From Paraflavitalea soli (GTDB lineage Bacteria > Bacteroidota > Bacteroidia > Chitinophagales > Chitinophagaceae), in contig NZ_CP032157.1 of the NCBI RefSeq assembly GCF_003555545.1, forward strand, positions 1,368,546 through 1,432,545: a stretch of DNA of 64,000 nucleotides. Direction: 5' to 3'. Within the stretch, counting starts at the first letter, position 1. Every line of letters starts with the position of its first letter. The notes beneath the pieces were generated by a model. The model was not told where the DNA came from, made no database searches, and saw only the letters and a program-made list of their open reading frames with translations. Positions 45,117-52,390 of this stretch are shown here, one piece after another. The position numbers and the translations under genes were made by a program.

Positions 45117-47006
45117 TTAATCGTTTTTCCAATTGCTGAGTGGCGGCAGTTTGTCCGTTGGTTTATCAGCTGCATTTCCGGGTTTGAGGGCTACGGTGAT
45201 GGTGGCTTTTGTATTGGCCGGTATCGTTACTTCGAAGCCGGTAAGGATAGTGCCCGGATTGGGCGCATCGTAGGTGTTGGGCGGATCGGTGGACCAGGTT
45301 TTCATGGTCAGTTTGCCCGGTGCTGCCACTTCCAATAGGAGCTTCTTACCATCTTTGGTGAGTGTTGCCTGGTTGTTGCCGGTAATGGTGACGTTGGCGG
45401 GTGTTAACAGTGTCCAGCGGATAGTAGTTTCTTCGTTGAGGGTTTCCACTTCGTCCTGCACCACTACATAGGCTTTGTTGACGATGGCAATTCCACGGTT
45501 GGCTTTTGCCAGCGCTCCTTTATAGACTGCAGATATATCGGTGACGGCATGCATGAAAGAAGGGGCTGCTGAAGAGGCTGTAATGGGGGCATACCCTTCC
45601 ACGCGCTGGTGCTGGTTATTAACGGTAAGGGTATTGTGCACGAGGTTGGTGTAGCGGAATACGGTCCAGCGTTGTGCATCCTGGGTCCGTCCGAATAGTT
45701 TAATGCCTTTTGATTCGAGGGATTCATAGTCCTGCATGCCAAAGTCCATGGCCCAGCGTACGCCATCGGCTTCCATGACGAAAGAGCCAATATCCATATG
45801 GGCATGGTTGACGGATACGGAACCACCTTTCATACCCACGAATATGGCTGCCGGATCGGTCCAGGAGGTACGCATGAGGGCAACGGGGTTTTTGCCCTTA
45901 CCAACCCACATGGCTGATGTGGGTGCAGTTATTTTTTCCATATGGGTACCGGCACTCCACAACATAATGGCTGGCAGCAGGCGATCACCTACGAGTGATG
46001 GGGGCTGGCTATTGAGCAGGCGGCTTTTTTCTACCCAAAGAAGGGAAGGATCTTTTTGTTTGTTGGCAAACCAGAACATGGCGGGCTGCAGACCGCCGCC
46101 GCCACCGGCATCGGAATAGTTGAAAGGTTTGCCGGAAGGGCCGGTCATGTTTTCGAGGTAACCTGCGGTTTGCAGAAAACCCGGTTTTTGGGAGAGGCCA
46201 AAATCTTTTCCAAACAGCTTGTCAAGGGCACTGATGAACATAACGTTGAAACTGGTGCCATAACCCCAATAGCCATAACCTTCCGGGTAAGCGCCGTTGG
46301 GGGCATAGTCGGCCATGGGCAATACAATGGTCTCTATAGCACGGTTAATGACCTGTTTGGCCAGTTCAGGCAGGTCTTCATAAATAGCCATGGCGCCATA
46401 GGTCATACCTGCGTTGCAAACCTGGTTCCAATTGTGCTCGGCTTTGAGCCAGCTATTGTATTTGGGATCGAGGGATGGTTCAATTCCTTTTTTCAGGATG
46501 GCTTCTTTGATAGCGGTGCGGGCGGCCGGGGATAGCTGGTCATACAGCCAATCGTACCCAATGGCCATGGCCATGGTCATTTCTGCCACATCGAGGAAGT
46601 GGGAGGGGTTCCAATCGCTGAAAGCGGCAATAGCCAGCATTTCCTTTTCGGCCCGTTGCTGGTAGACTGATTGCCCGGTAGTGCGGTATGCATAGGAGAG
46701 GAAGAAGATCCTGCGGATGGCTTCGCGTGATTTATCCAGGAGCCGCCGGCCTATTTGTATGCGTTCTATAGGTGGTTTATTGACGATAGCATCTGATTCG
46801 GTAAGTATGGCCTGGTGTACTTTGCGCCAGTTGTTGTCGGCGGCGATGGTCTTTTGGATGGCTTTTTCTTCGCCTTTGAGCAACAGTATGCGGGGATGTG
46901 CGGGCACTTTTGCTGCGGTGCCGATATAATCTGTTTGGGCGTTGGCCGGTTCAGTAAAAGACAGGCAAAGGGCCAATAGCCCGGATAGCAGGTGTTTTAT
47001 TTGCAT
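45117..47006 (-). CDS. Heparinase II/III family protein (second paralogue, operon start)
   Basis: The 629-residue protein has a signal peptide (about 1-23), a helical toroid ('SDWNPSHFLDVAEMTMAMAIGYDWLYD', 'EHNWNQVCNAGMTYGAMAIYED', 'YPEGYGYWGYGTSFNVMFI') and a heparinase II/III domain with 'VGMKGGSVSVNHAHMDIGSFVMEADGVRWAMD', including the active-site His-x-His-x-Asp pattern. It is only distantly like the other heparinase-type gene of the operon, so they likely act on different linkages. The gene heads the operon; the upstream 260 bases contain REP-derived tandem repeats and LacI operators shared with the divergent regulator gene. Confidence 0.9.
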   Translation of the reverse strand: MQIKHLLSGLLALCLSFTEPANAQTDYIGTAAKVPAHPRILLLKGEEKAIQKTIAADNNWRKVHQAILTESDAIVNKPPIERIQIGRRLLDKSREAIRRIFFLSYAYRTTGQSVYQQRAEKEMLAIAAFSDWNPSHFLDVAEMTMAMAIGYDWLYDQLSPAARTAIKEAILKKGIEPSLDPKYNSWLKAEHNWNQVCNAGMTYGAMAIYEDLPELAKQVINRAIETIVLPMADYAPNGAYPEGYGYWGYGTSFNVMFISALDKLFGKDFGLSQKPGFLQTAGYLENMTGPSGKPFNYSDAGGGGGLQPAMFWFANKQKDPSLLWVEKSRLLNSQPPSLVGDRLLPAIMLWSAGTHMEKITAPTSAMWVGKGKNPVALMRTSWTDPAAIFVGMKGGSVSVNHAHMDIGSFVMEADGVRWAMDFGMQDYESLESKGIKLFGRTQDAQRWTVFRYTNLVHNTLTVNNQHQRVEGYAPITASSAAPSFMHAVTDISAVYKGALAKANRGIAIVNKAYVVVQDEVETLNEETTIRWTLLTPANVTITGNNQATLTKDGKKLLLEVAAPGKLTMKTWSTDPPNTYDAPNPGTILTGFEVTIPANTKATITVALKPGNAADKPTDKLPPLSNWKND

Positions 47007-47066
47007 ATGGCGTGCGGTTTCGCTGATAATATCAATATTAGTGAGCTGCTCCCGAGGTTGTTCACG

Positions 47067-47217
47067 GTATACGGTGAGCCGCCCTTAAAGGGCGACCCAC
47101 CGTATACCAAAGTAAGGGCGACCCACCGTATACCAAAGTAAGGGCGACCCACCGTATACCAAAGTAAGGACGACCCACCGTATACTAAAGTAAGGGCAAC
47201 CCACTATATACCAAGGA
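47067..47217. repeat. REP-like palindrome whose right half is expanded into a 26-bp tandem array (5 copies)
   Basis: A full palindrome with long arms GGTATACGGTG / CACCGTATACC (47067-47109) is followed by repeats of a 26-base unit starting AAGGGCGACCCACC and ending CCAAAGT. Units start at 47088, 47114, 47140, 47166 and 47192. The first three are identical, the fourth and fifth degenerate, consistent with recent expansion from the left. The array fills the region just upstream of the lyase operon. Confidence 0.95.
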
Positions 47218-47267
47218 AATTAGACATCTCTGTCATAAGAATCCTGTGCGGGAAGGGTTTATTTCTA

Positions 47268-47472
47268 CGAAAACGTTTCAGTAAATAAATGTATTGAATC
47301 TGAAAACGATTCCAGCTTTTTTCATCAAGTTTGGATAGCTTGTGTTTCTCCACCTAAAACGAATGCTTATGCCAGCCAATTTGCTATGTCCAAACTTTGC
47401 CCTGTTTGCAGGGGCTTCTCCGAAACGTTCTTCTTTTGTTCATCTCCTCTAAGTATACTGGAAACGATTTCA
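47268..47472. promoter_or_regulatory. LacI-type operator cluster between the lyase operon and lacI
   Basis: GAAAACGTTTC (47269-47279), TGAAAACGATTCCA (47301-47314), CGAAACGTTC (47421-47430) and TGGAAACGATTTCA (47459-47472). The first two and their spacer match the operators before susC of locus 1 (19846-19892). The last lies 56 bases before the regulator's start codon, which suggests autoregulation, while the first two face the divergent lyase operon. Confidence 0.8.
47369..47452 (+). pseudogene. Stub of a duplicated susC 5' end (27 codons)
   Basis: After the copied operator block, TGCTTATGCCA occurs as at the real SusC start (TTGCTTATGCCA). The frame from ATG 47369 ('MPANLLCPNFALFAG') stops at 47452. 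It is either the remnant of a second susC gene or a leader peptide. It reads into the lacI promoter region. Confidence 0.45.
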
Positions 47473-47527
47473 GCCCCCTTGCAATAATTGCATGATTGCG
47501 CTGTCTAATCCTGTATACCTGCTATTT

Positions 47528-48559
47528 ATGAACAAAAAAACCAACAAGAAAAACTCTATCCAGGATATTGCAGCTGCTTTGCAATTGTCGCCTGCTACTA
47601 TTTCCCGTGTATTGAACAATCATCCGCACGTGCACGAATCTACGCGCACCAAAGTAATGACGATGGTGGAGCAGGTAGGCTATAAGCGCAACATTATGGC
47701 ATCGGGGTTGCGCACGAATAAGACGAATACCATTGGCCTGATCGTGCCGCGTATTTCGATGTTTGTTCATACGGAGATCATTACTACTATTCAAAACGGG
47801 CTGCATGGGCATGGTTATAACCTGATCATTTGCCAGTCGAACGATTCATTGGAGATTGAAAAAGACCTTGCCATGACCTTGTATGCATCACGGGTGGATG
47901 CGGTGATCGTGGCATGTACATTGTTTACTACCGATTTTAGTCATTTTGATATACTGACGCAGAATAATATACCGGTTGTTTTTTATGACCGTGTTCCGGT
48001 ACGACCTTACCCGGCCTGTATTATTAAAGGAGATGATTTTCGGGGGGCTTACCTGGCCGCTTCTCACCTGATAGAATTGGGAAGCCGGAACATTGCCTAT
48101 ATCTCCGGGCCGATCGGCTGCAATATCTATATCGACCGGTATGCCGGTTTTGAGCAGGCTATGCGCCAGGCCGGGGTGCCGGTGCGCAAAGATTGGGTGA
48201 TGTACCAGGAACTAACGGCAGACAATGCACGGAAAGCCATGCACCGTTTATTTGCCCGTAAGCCTTACCCTGATGCCATACTGGCTGCCAACGATCTTAC
48301 TGCGCTGACGGCGTTGAGCTTTGCCAAGGAAAAAGGTATTGCTATTCCACAGGAATTACGGATCGTGGGTTATTCGAATGATCCCCGTTCTTCGATTGTA
48401 ACGCCTTCGATCACGACGGTAGAGCAATTCCCAGGGCGTATAGGCACGGTGATCGTAACGGAGCTGTTGAAATTGTTGAAGAATGACCGGCAAACGGTAG
48501 CGATCGATGCGGTGCCAATCATAACGCCGGTGGAGCTGATCAGGAGGATGTCGACGTGA
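47528..48559 (+). CDS. LacI/GalR family transcriptional regulator (first)
   Basis: The 343-residue protein has a LacI-type HTH ('SIQDIAAALQLSPATISRVLNN', residues about 8-30), a hinge and a periplasmic-binding-protein-like sensor domain ('TNTIGLIVPRISMFVHTEI', 'VDAVIVACTLF', 'IPVVFYDRVPVRPYPACIIKGDDFRGAYLAASHLIELG', 'DAILAANDLTALTALSFAKEKGIAIPQ'). It binds CG-centred operators; such operators flank the gene on its upstream side and also precede susC of locus 1. The inducer is unknown, presumably a uronate-derived sugar. ATG 47528 is chosen since it starts just before the HTH; an in-frame ATG at 47492 is an alternative. A tandem AGAATAC array follows its stop. Confidence 0.94.
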   Translation: MNKKTNKKNSIQDIAAALQLSPATISRVLNNHPHVHESTRTKVMTMVEQVGYKRNIMASGLRTNKTNTIGLIVPRISMFVHTEIITTIQNGLHGHGYNLIICQSNDSLEIEKDLAMTLYASRVDAVIVACTLFTTDFSHFDILTQNNIPVVFYDRVPVRPYPACIIKGDDFRGAYLAASHLIELGSRNIAYISGPIGCNIYIDRYAGFEQAMRQAGVPVRKDWVMYQELTADNARKAMHRLFARKPYPDAILAANDLTALTALSFAKEKGIAIPQELRIVGYSNDPRSSIVTPSITTVEQFPGRIGTVIVTELLKLLKNDRQTVAIDAVPIITPVELIRRMST

Positions 48560-48565
48560 GGGAAG

Positions 48566-48600
48566 AGAATACAGAATACAGAATACAGGATTCAGAATAA
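48566..48600. repeat. Heptad tandem repeat (AGAATAC type, 5 units) after lacI
   Basis: AGAATAC x3, AGGATTC, AGAATAA with exact 7-base period, six bases after the stop codon. The following 48601-48770 contains TTGCTTCGA-type direct repeats. Confidence 0.9.
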
Positions 48601-48779
48601 TACACTTTTGCTTCGATGGCACAAGTACCCCGCTGCGCGAGGCCGGGCTGCATACTTGCGCCAGGGGAAGGCAACGAGAAAATACACTATTGCTTCGAAG
48701 CGTTTGCTTCGATAGCGGATGTCTCACTTCGCTGCGCTTCGTTCGACATGACAATAAAGGGGGCGAAAGGACAAAGGAA

Positions 48780-48819
48780 CGGCAGTCGGCAATCGTGAAT
48801 CGGCAATGCGATAACTTTG
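48780..48819 (+). promoter_or_regulatory. GH88 promoter: -7 box preceded by a heptad array
   Basis: TAACTTTG at 48812-48819 matches TAnnTTTG exactly and lies 29 bases before the GH88 ATG. Four CGGCAAT-type heptads (48780-48807) fill the place where a TTTG -33 box would be; no such box is seen. The repeat therefore forms part of the promoter. Confidence 0.7.
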
Positions 48820-48848
48820 GCAAAATAGAATACTATATTATAACGTAT

Positions 48849-50036
48849 ATGAGAAAGTTTAATTTTGTACTTTTCTTTTTGATGGTAGCGGGAGCTGCGC
48901 TGGCGCAAAGTGATAAGCAAGCAATGCAACAACTGATTGATGAAGATATGCAGTTTGCTGCGCAGCAATACAAAGTGCTGGCGGGTAAAGTACCAGCCAC
49001 TGAAATGCCCCGCTCTTATATTGCAGCCAAGGATTCGCTGGTAACGAGTAATACGAAATGGTGGTGCAGCGGATTTTATCCCGGTACGCTTTGGCTTATC
49101 TATGGGCATACAAAAGACGCGGCTACAAAAGAAGAAGCGCTAAAAAGACTAGCCATACTGGAAAAGGAGAAAACGTATACAGGCAATCACGACCTGGGTT
49201 TTATGATGTATTGCAGTTTTGGTACAGCTTATGACATCACCAAGGATCCTGCCTATAAAGAAGTGGTATTTACGGCTGCTCGGTCTTTGTCGACCAGGTA
49301 CCGTCCTTCTATCAAAGCGATCCAATCCTGGGATTCGAGCAAAAATTTCAAGTGTCCGGTGATCATAGACAATATGATGAACCTGGAATTGCTGGAGTGG
49401 GTGTCGAAAAATGGCGGCGACAAGAAATATCATGAGATTGCTGTAACGCATTCGAATACCACGCTACAGAACCATTTTCGTGCAGACAATAGTTCGTACC
49501 ATGTGGTGGATTATAACCTGGCTACGGGTGGGGTTTGGGGTAAAAAAACGCACCAGGGATTTGCTGATGAATCGGCCTGGGGGCGCGGGCAGGTGTGGGG
49601 ACTGTATGGCTATACGGTGATGTACCGCTTTACGAAAGATGGGGCTTACCTGAACCAGGCGAATAAAATAGCTGCTTATTTATTGAATCATCCCAACATG
49701 CCTGCTGACAAGATTCCTTACTGGGACTTCGATGCGCCGGATATTCCACGGGCAAAAAGGGATGCTTCGGCAGGCGCCATCATGGCATCGGCCTTGCTGG
49801 AACTGGCGCAATATACGAAGGGCAAACAAAGGACAGATTATATTAGCGCCTCGGAAACGATCCTGAAAGCGCTGTCTTCTCCAGCCTACCGGGCGCCACT
49901 GGGCAGCAATGGCGGTTTCCTCTTATTACACAGTGTAGGGTCGCTGCCGCACCAGTCGGAAGTGGATCAGCCGCTGACGTATGCGGATTACTATTTTATA
50001 GAGGCCTTGAGCCGATACAAGAAGTGGTATCTGTAG
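48849..50036 (+). CDS. GH88 family unsaturated glucuronyl/galacturonyl hydrolase
   Basis: The 395-residue protein has a signal peptide (about 1-20), so it is periplasmic or surface-bound, and an alpha/alpha six-barrel. GH88 motifs include 'TKWWCSGFYPGTLWLIY', 'NHDLGFMMYCSFG' (Asp115) and 'VIIDNMMNLELL' (Asp174), matching the two catalytic Asp residues, plus 'HQGFADESAWGRGQVWGLYGY' and 'PYWDFDAPDIPRAKRDASAGAIMASALLELA'. It adds water to the double bond of unsaturated uronyl sugars produced by polysaccharide lyases, which links it to the PL6, PL8 and heparinase-type enzymes of the window. It has its own promoter. Confidence 0.96.
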   Translation: MRKFNFVLFFLMVAGAALAQSDKQAMQQLIDEDMQFAAQQYKVLAGKVPATEMPRSYIAAKDSLVTSNTKWWCSGFYPGTLWLIYGHTKDAATKEEALKRLAILEKEKTYTGNHDLGFMMYCSFGTAYDITKDPAYKEVVFTAARSLSTRYRPSIKAIQSWDSSKNFKCPVIIDNMMNLELLEWVSKNGGDKKYHEIAVTHSNTTLQNHFRADNSSYHVVDYNLATGGVWGKKTHQGFADESAWGRGQVWGLYGYTVMYRFTKDGAYLNQANKIAAYLLNHPNMPADKIPYWDFDAPDIPRAKRDASAGAIMASALLELAQYTKGKQRTDYISASETILKALSSPAYRAPLGSNGGFLLLHSVGSLPHQSEVDQPLTYADYYFIEALSRYKKWYL

Positions 50037-50081
50037 AGAATCCAGAATCCAGAATATAGAATACAGAATACAGAAGAATAC
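50037..50081. repeat. Heptad tandem repeat (AGAATAC type) abutting the GH88 stop
   Basis: AGAATCC x2, AGAATAT, AGAATAC x2, a 3-base slip (AGA), then AGAATAC. The array starts at the first base after the stop codon. Confidence 0.9.
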
Positions 50082-50121
50082 AGGTTTGCTTCGATGGATT
50101 GCCTCCCGCTGGTGCGGGACA

Positions 50122-50212
50122 AGCTCTAAAGGGGCATGAATACCCTTTGAAATGATCCGAGCAATGCGATTGGCTCCTGCTTGTGGCAGAATTAGCTCTA
50201 AAGGGGCATGAA
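50122..50212. repeat. 19-bp direct repeat pair
   Basis: AGCTCTAAAGGGGCATGAA occurs at 50122-50140 and again, identical, at 50194-50212, between GH88 and the second lacI gene. Confidence 0.85.
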
Positions 50213-50237
50213 AAGATTGATAAACTTTGAGTTGAAA

Positions 50238-51248
50238 CTATTTGGCGGTAGATGTGCGCTGGATGAGGGATGACTTGAAGATGATGTTTTCGTTGGTGAG
50301 GGGTGCATTCTTTTTCTCCAATGTATTTAACAGGCGGGAGGCTGCTTCTTTCCCGATATCAAAAGCGGGTTGGGTAATGGTACTGAGGGAAGGATTCAAA
50401 AAAGCGGCTATGCGCAGGTTGGAAAAGCTGATCACCTTTACATCACGGGGTATTTGCAGGTTGAGGAGCCCACAGACCTCATAGCTTGCCATGGCATAAC
50501 GTTCTACGGCTGCAAAGATGCCATCGGGTTTCTCCCGGATAAACATTTCCCGGATAAGTTCCCCATCTATTTCGTCGTCATTGGTACACTCCACGATCAA
50601 TGATTCGCTGACTGGCATCTGGTGATCGGCCAGGGCCTGCAGGTAACCGCGTTTTCTTTTATTGCCAATGGATAGGTTGCCGGAGATGGCGAGGTGGGCC
50701 ACCTTTTTGCAGCCCTGTTCTATGAGGTGCTGTGTGGCGAGGTAGGAGCTTTCATAATCGTCGGTGGTGACTTTAAGGGTATCAAATTCTTCACACACCC
50801 TGTCGAAGAAAACAATGGGCAGGCCCATTTGCTGTAATTGTTGCAAGTGTGTATAATCGGTGGTAGCTCCGGAAACGGAAATGAGCAAACCATCTACGCG
50901 GCCATTGTAGAGATCTTTAGCCAGTGACACTTCTTTCTGATAATCTTCGTGGGTTATATAAATGAGCACATGGTATCCTTTTTCCTGGGCAACGGTCTCA
51001 ATGCCATTGATGGCGAGTGTAAAGTAATTGTTGGCTATTTCGGGAATAATAACGGCAATGGTTTTGCTTTTGTGCTTCCGCAGGCTGCTGGCATGTGGGT
51101 TGGGCTGGTAATTCAATTCTTTGGCCAGGGCCACTACTTTTTCTTTGGTCTCCTTGCTAATATCGTAGCTGTCGCGCAGTGCTTTTGACACAGTAGCGAT
51201 TGACAAGTTCAGCAGTTGGGCGAGTTTCTTGATATTGACTGACTCCAT
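50238..51248 (-). CDS. LacI/GalR family transcriptional regulator (second)
   Basis: The 336-residue protein has the HTH 'VNIKKLAQLLNLSIATVSKALRD' and a sensor domain with 'TIAVIIPEIANNYFTLAINGIETVAQEKGYHVLIYIT', 'VDGLLISVSG', 'LPIVFFDRV' and 'DGIFAAVERYAMASYEVCGLL'. The start is the ATG complementary to 51246-51248, just before the HTH. It is convergent with GH88 and only moderately like the first LacI protein, mainly in the HTH. Both could recognise the CG-centred operators seen in this window; which one does is not known. Confidence 0.95.
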   Translation of the reverse strand: MESVNIKKLAQLLNLSIATVSKALRDSYDISKETKEKVVALAKELNYQPNPHASSLRKHKSKTIAVIIPEIANNYFTLAINGIETVAQEKGYHVLIYITHEDYQKEVSLAKDLYNGRVDGLLISVSGATTDYTHLQQLQQMGLPIVFFDRVCEEFDTLKVTTDDYESSYLATQHLIEQGCKKVAHLAISGNLSIGNKRKRGYLQALADHQMPVSESLIVECTNDDEIDGELIREMFIREKPDGIFAAVERYAMASYEVCGLLNLQIPRDVKVISFSNLRIAAFLNPSLSTITQPAFDIGKEAASRLLNTLEKKNAPLTNENIIFKSSLIQRTSTAK

Positions 51249-51341
51249 AATAGGTACTACGATGATAGCCACGTAAGCTAAGCATCTTTTCCTTATGTAT
51301 AGTGCCTGGCAGCAGGGATGTGGAAAAGAAATAGTGTTTGT

Positions 51342-52136
51342 TTAACGTTTTAAAAATTCAAGAATTGCTTCGGAAAATTGGGGAGTGGATGCTGCATTGT
51401 TGTGATTGCCGGGTACTGCTGCTAAGGTAGCGTGGGGGAAAAGCTTTGCCAGCGCTGCTGCTGATCCATTGTCGCTGTCTTCTGTACCACAGATCACCAA
51501 TATGGGTTGTTGTACCTTGGCCAGTGCCTCTTTGCTGGTAGAAGGTTGTTCTTTTTGGAGGAGGGCCAGTGCTTTTTGATCGAGGCCAGACTTCTGCACA
51601 TATTCTACCACGCCTTTTAGTTCGGGAATAGAATCGCCGGACAGTGCCCGGTAAAACATGATGCGGCGGGGCCATTCGGGATTGGTGAAATCGGTACCCA
51701 TGCCGCCCAATACGGCTTTTTGAATGCGTTTATCCAACACCAGCAAACGGGCGGTAATGATGGAGCCCCTGGAATAACCAATGACCTGGTATTTATTGAT
51801 GCCGAGGCTGGTGAGGAGGCCCATGATATCTTTTGCTTCTGCATCGTTGGCGTAGGATGCGGCTTCATGTGGTTTATCGGAAAGACCATTGCCGCGCAGG
51901 TCGATGGTGATCACTTTATATCCCGCCTTTTGCAGGTCGCTGTAGAGGGCTGCCTTTTTCCAGGTGGAACTGTTGACAATAAAGCCATGTACCAGGAGCA
52001 CGGGCTGACCAGCGCCTTTTACTTCATACCAGATCTTTGCGCCATCGAAGGAGGTATAATAGCCCGATGTGTCGGTTTGGGCGACAAGCAGGAGGGTGAA
52101 CAGGATGGCAGGGATAAGGAGCAGTAGTTTTTTCAT
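51342..52136 (-). CDS. Alpha/beta hydrolase, secreted
   Basis: The 264-residue protein has a signal peptide (1-19, 'LLLIPAILFTLLLVAQ') and an alpha/beta hydrolase fold. The oxyanion-side motif is 'LLVHGF', the nucleophile elbow is 'GYSRGS' (Ser), an acid is likely in 'GTEDSDNG', and the base is His in 'VPGNHNN'. Such enzymes hydrolyse esters or peroxides; the substrate is unknown. The ATG complementary to 52134-52136 is chosen because the longer frame lacks a signal peptide and overlaps a REP element. It lies downstream of the TlpA-like gene on the same strand, 255 bases away. Confidence 0.92.
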   Translation of the reverse strand: MKKLLLLIPAILFTLLLVAQTDTSGYYTSFDGAKIWYEVKGAGQPVLLVHGFIVNSSTWKKAALYSDLQKAGYKVITIDLRGNGLSDKPHEAASYANDAEAKDIMGLLTSLGINKYQVIGYSRGSIITARLLVLDKRIQKAVLGGMGTDFTNPEWPRRIMFYRALSGDSIPELKGVVEYVQKSGLDQKALALLQKEQPSTSKEALAKVQQPILVICGTEDSDNGSAAALAKLFPHATLAAVPGNHNNAASTPQFSEAILEFLKR

Positions 52137-52322
52137 GTTGGGTGATATTCTCCCTGAAGCTACTGAAAAGGGGGCAGAAATGAAAAGACCGCCTCCTGGC
52201 TTTGCAGACAGGGGCGGCTTTCTTGTTTTCAACGGGAGCGTGATGCGCGGATAACGCATCACGCTTAATGAGATGATGATGATCTTACTGGGGTAGAGGC
52301 TTCGACAAGCTCCTTTAGACCC

Positions 52323-52355
52323 AGGGCGAGCCGCCCTTAAAGGGCGACCCACCCT
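52323..52355. repeat. REP-like palindrome
   Basis: AGGGCGAGCCGCCCTTAA followed by AGGGCGACCCACCCT. It is flanked by TTCGACAAGCTC words shared with the copy at 18.83 kb. It lies between the TlpA-like gene and the hydrolase gene. Confidence 0.88.
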
Positions 52356-52390
52356 TTGAAGACGGCTTCGACAAGCTCAGCCTGACATAC

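Noticed and set aside
47088-47217. 26-bp repeat array as CRISPR
   Set aside because: Units are directly adjacent with no spacers and derive from the REP palindrome.
47492-47527. Upstream ATG start for the first LacI protein
   Set aside because: The extra 12 residues precede the HTH without family support and lie close to the operator; ATG 47528 preferred, though not proven.
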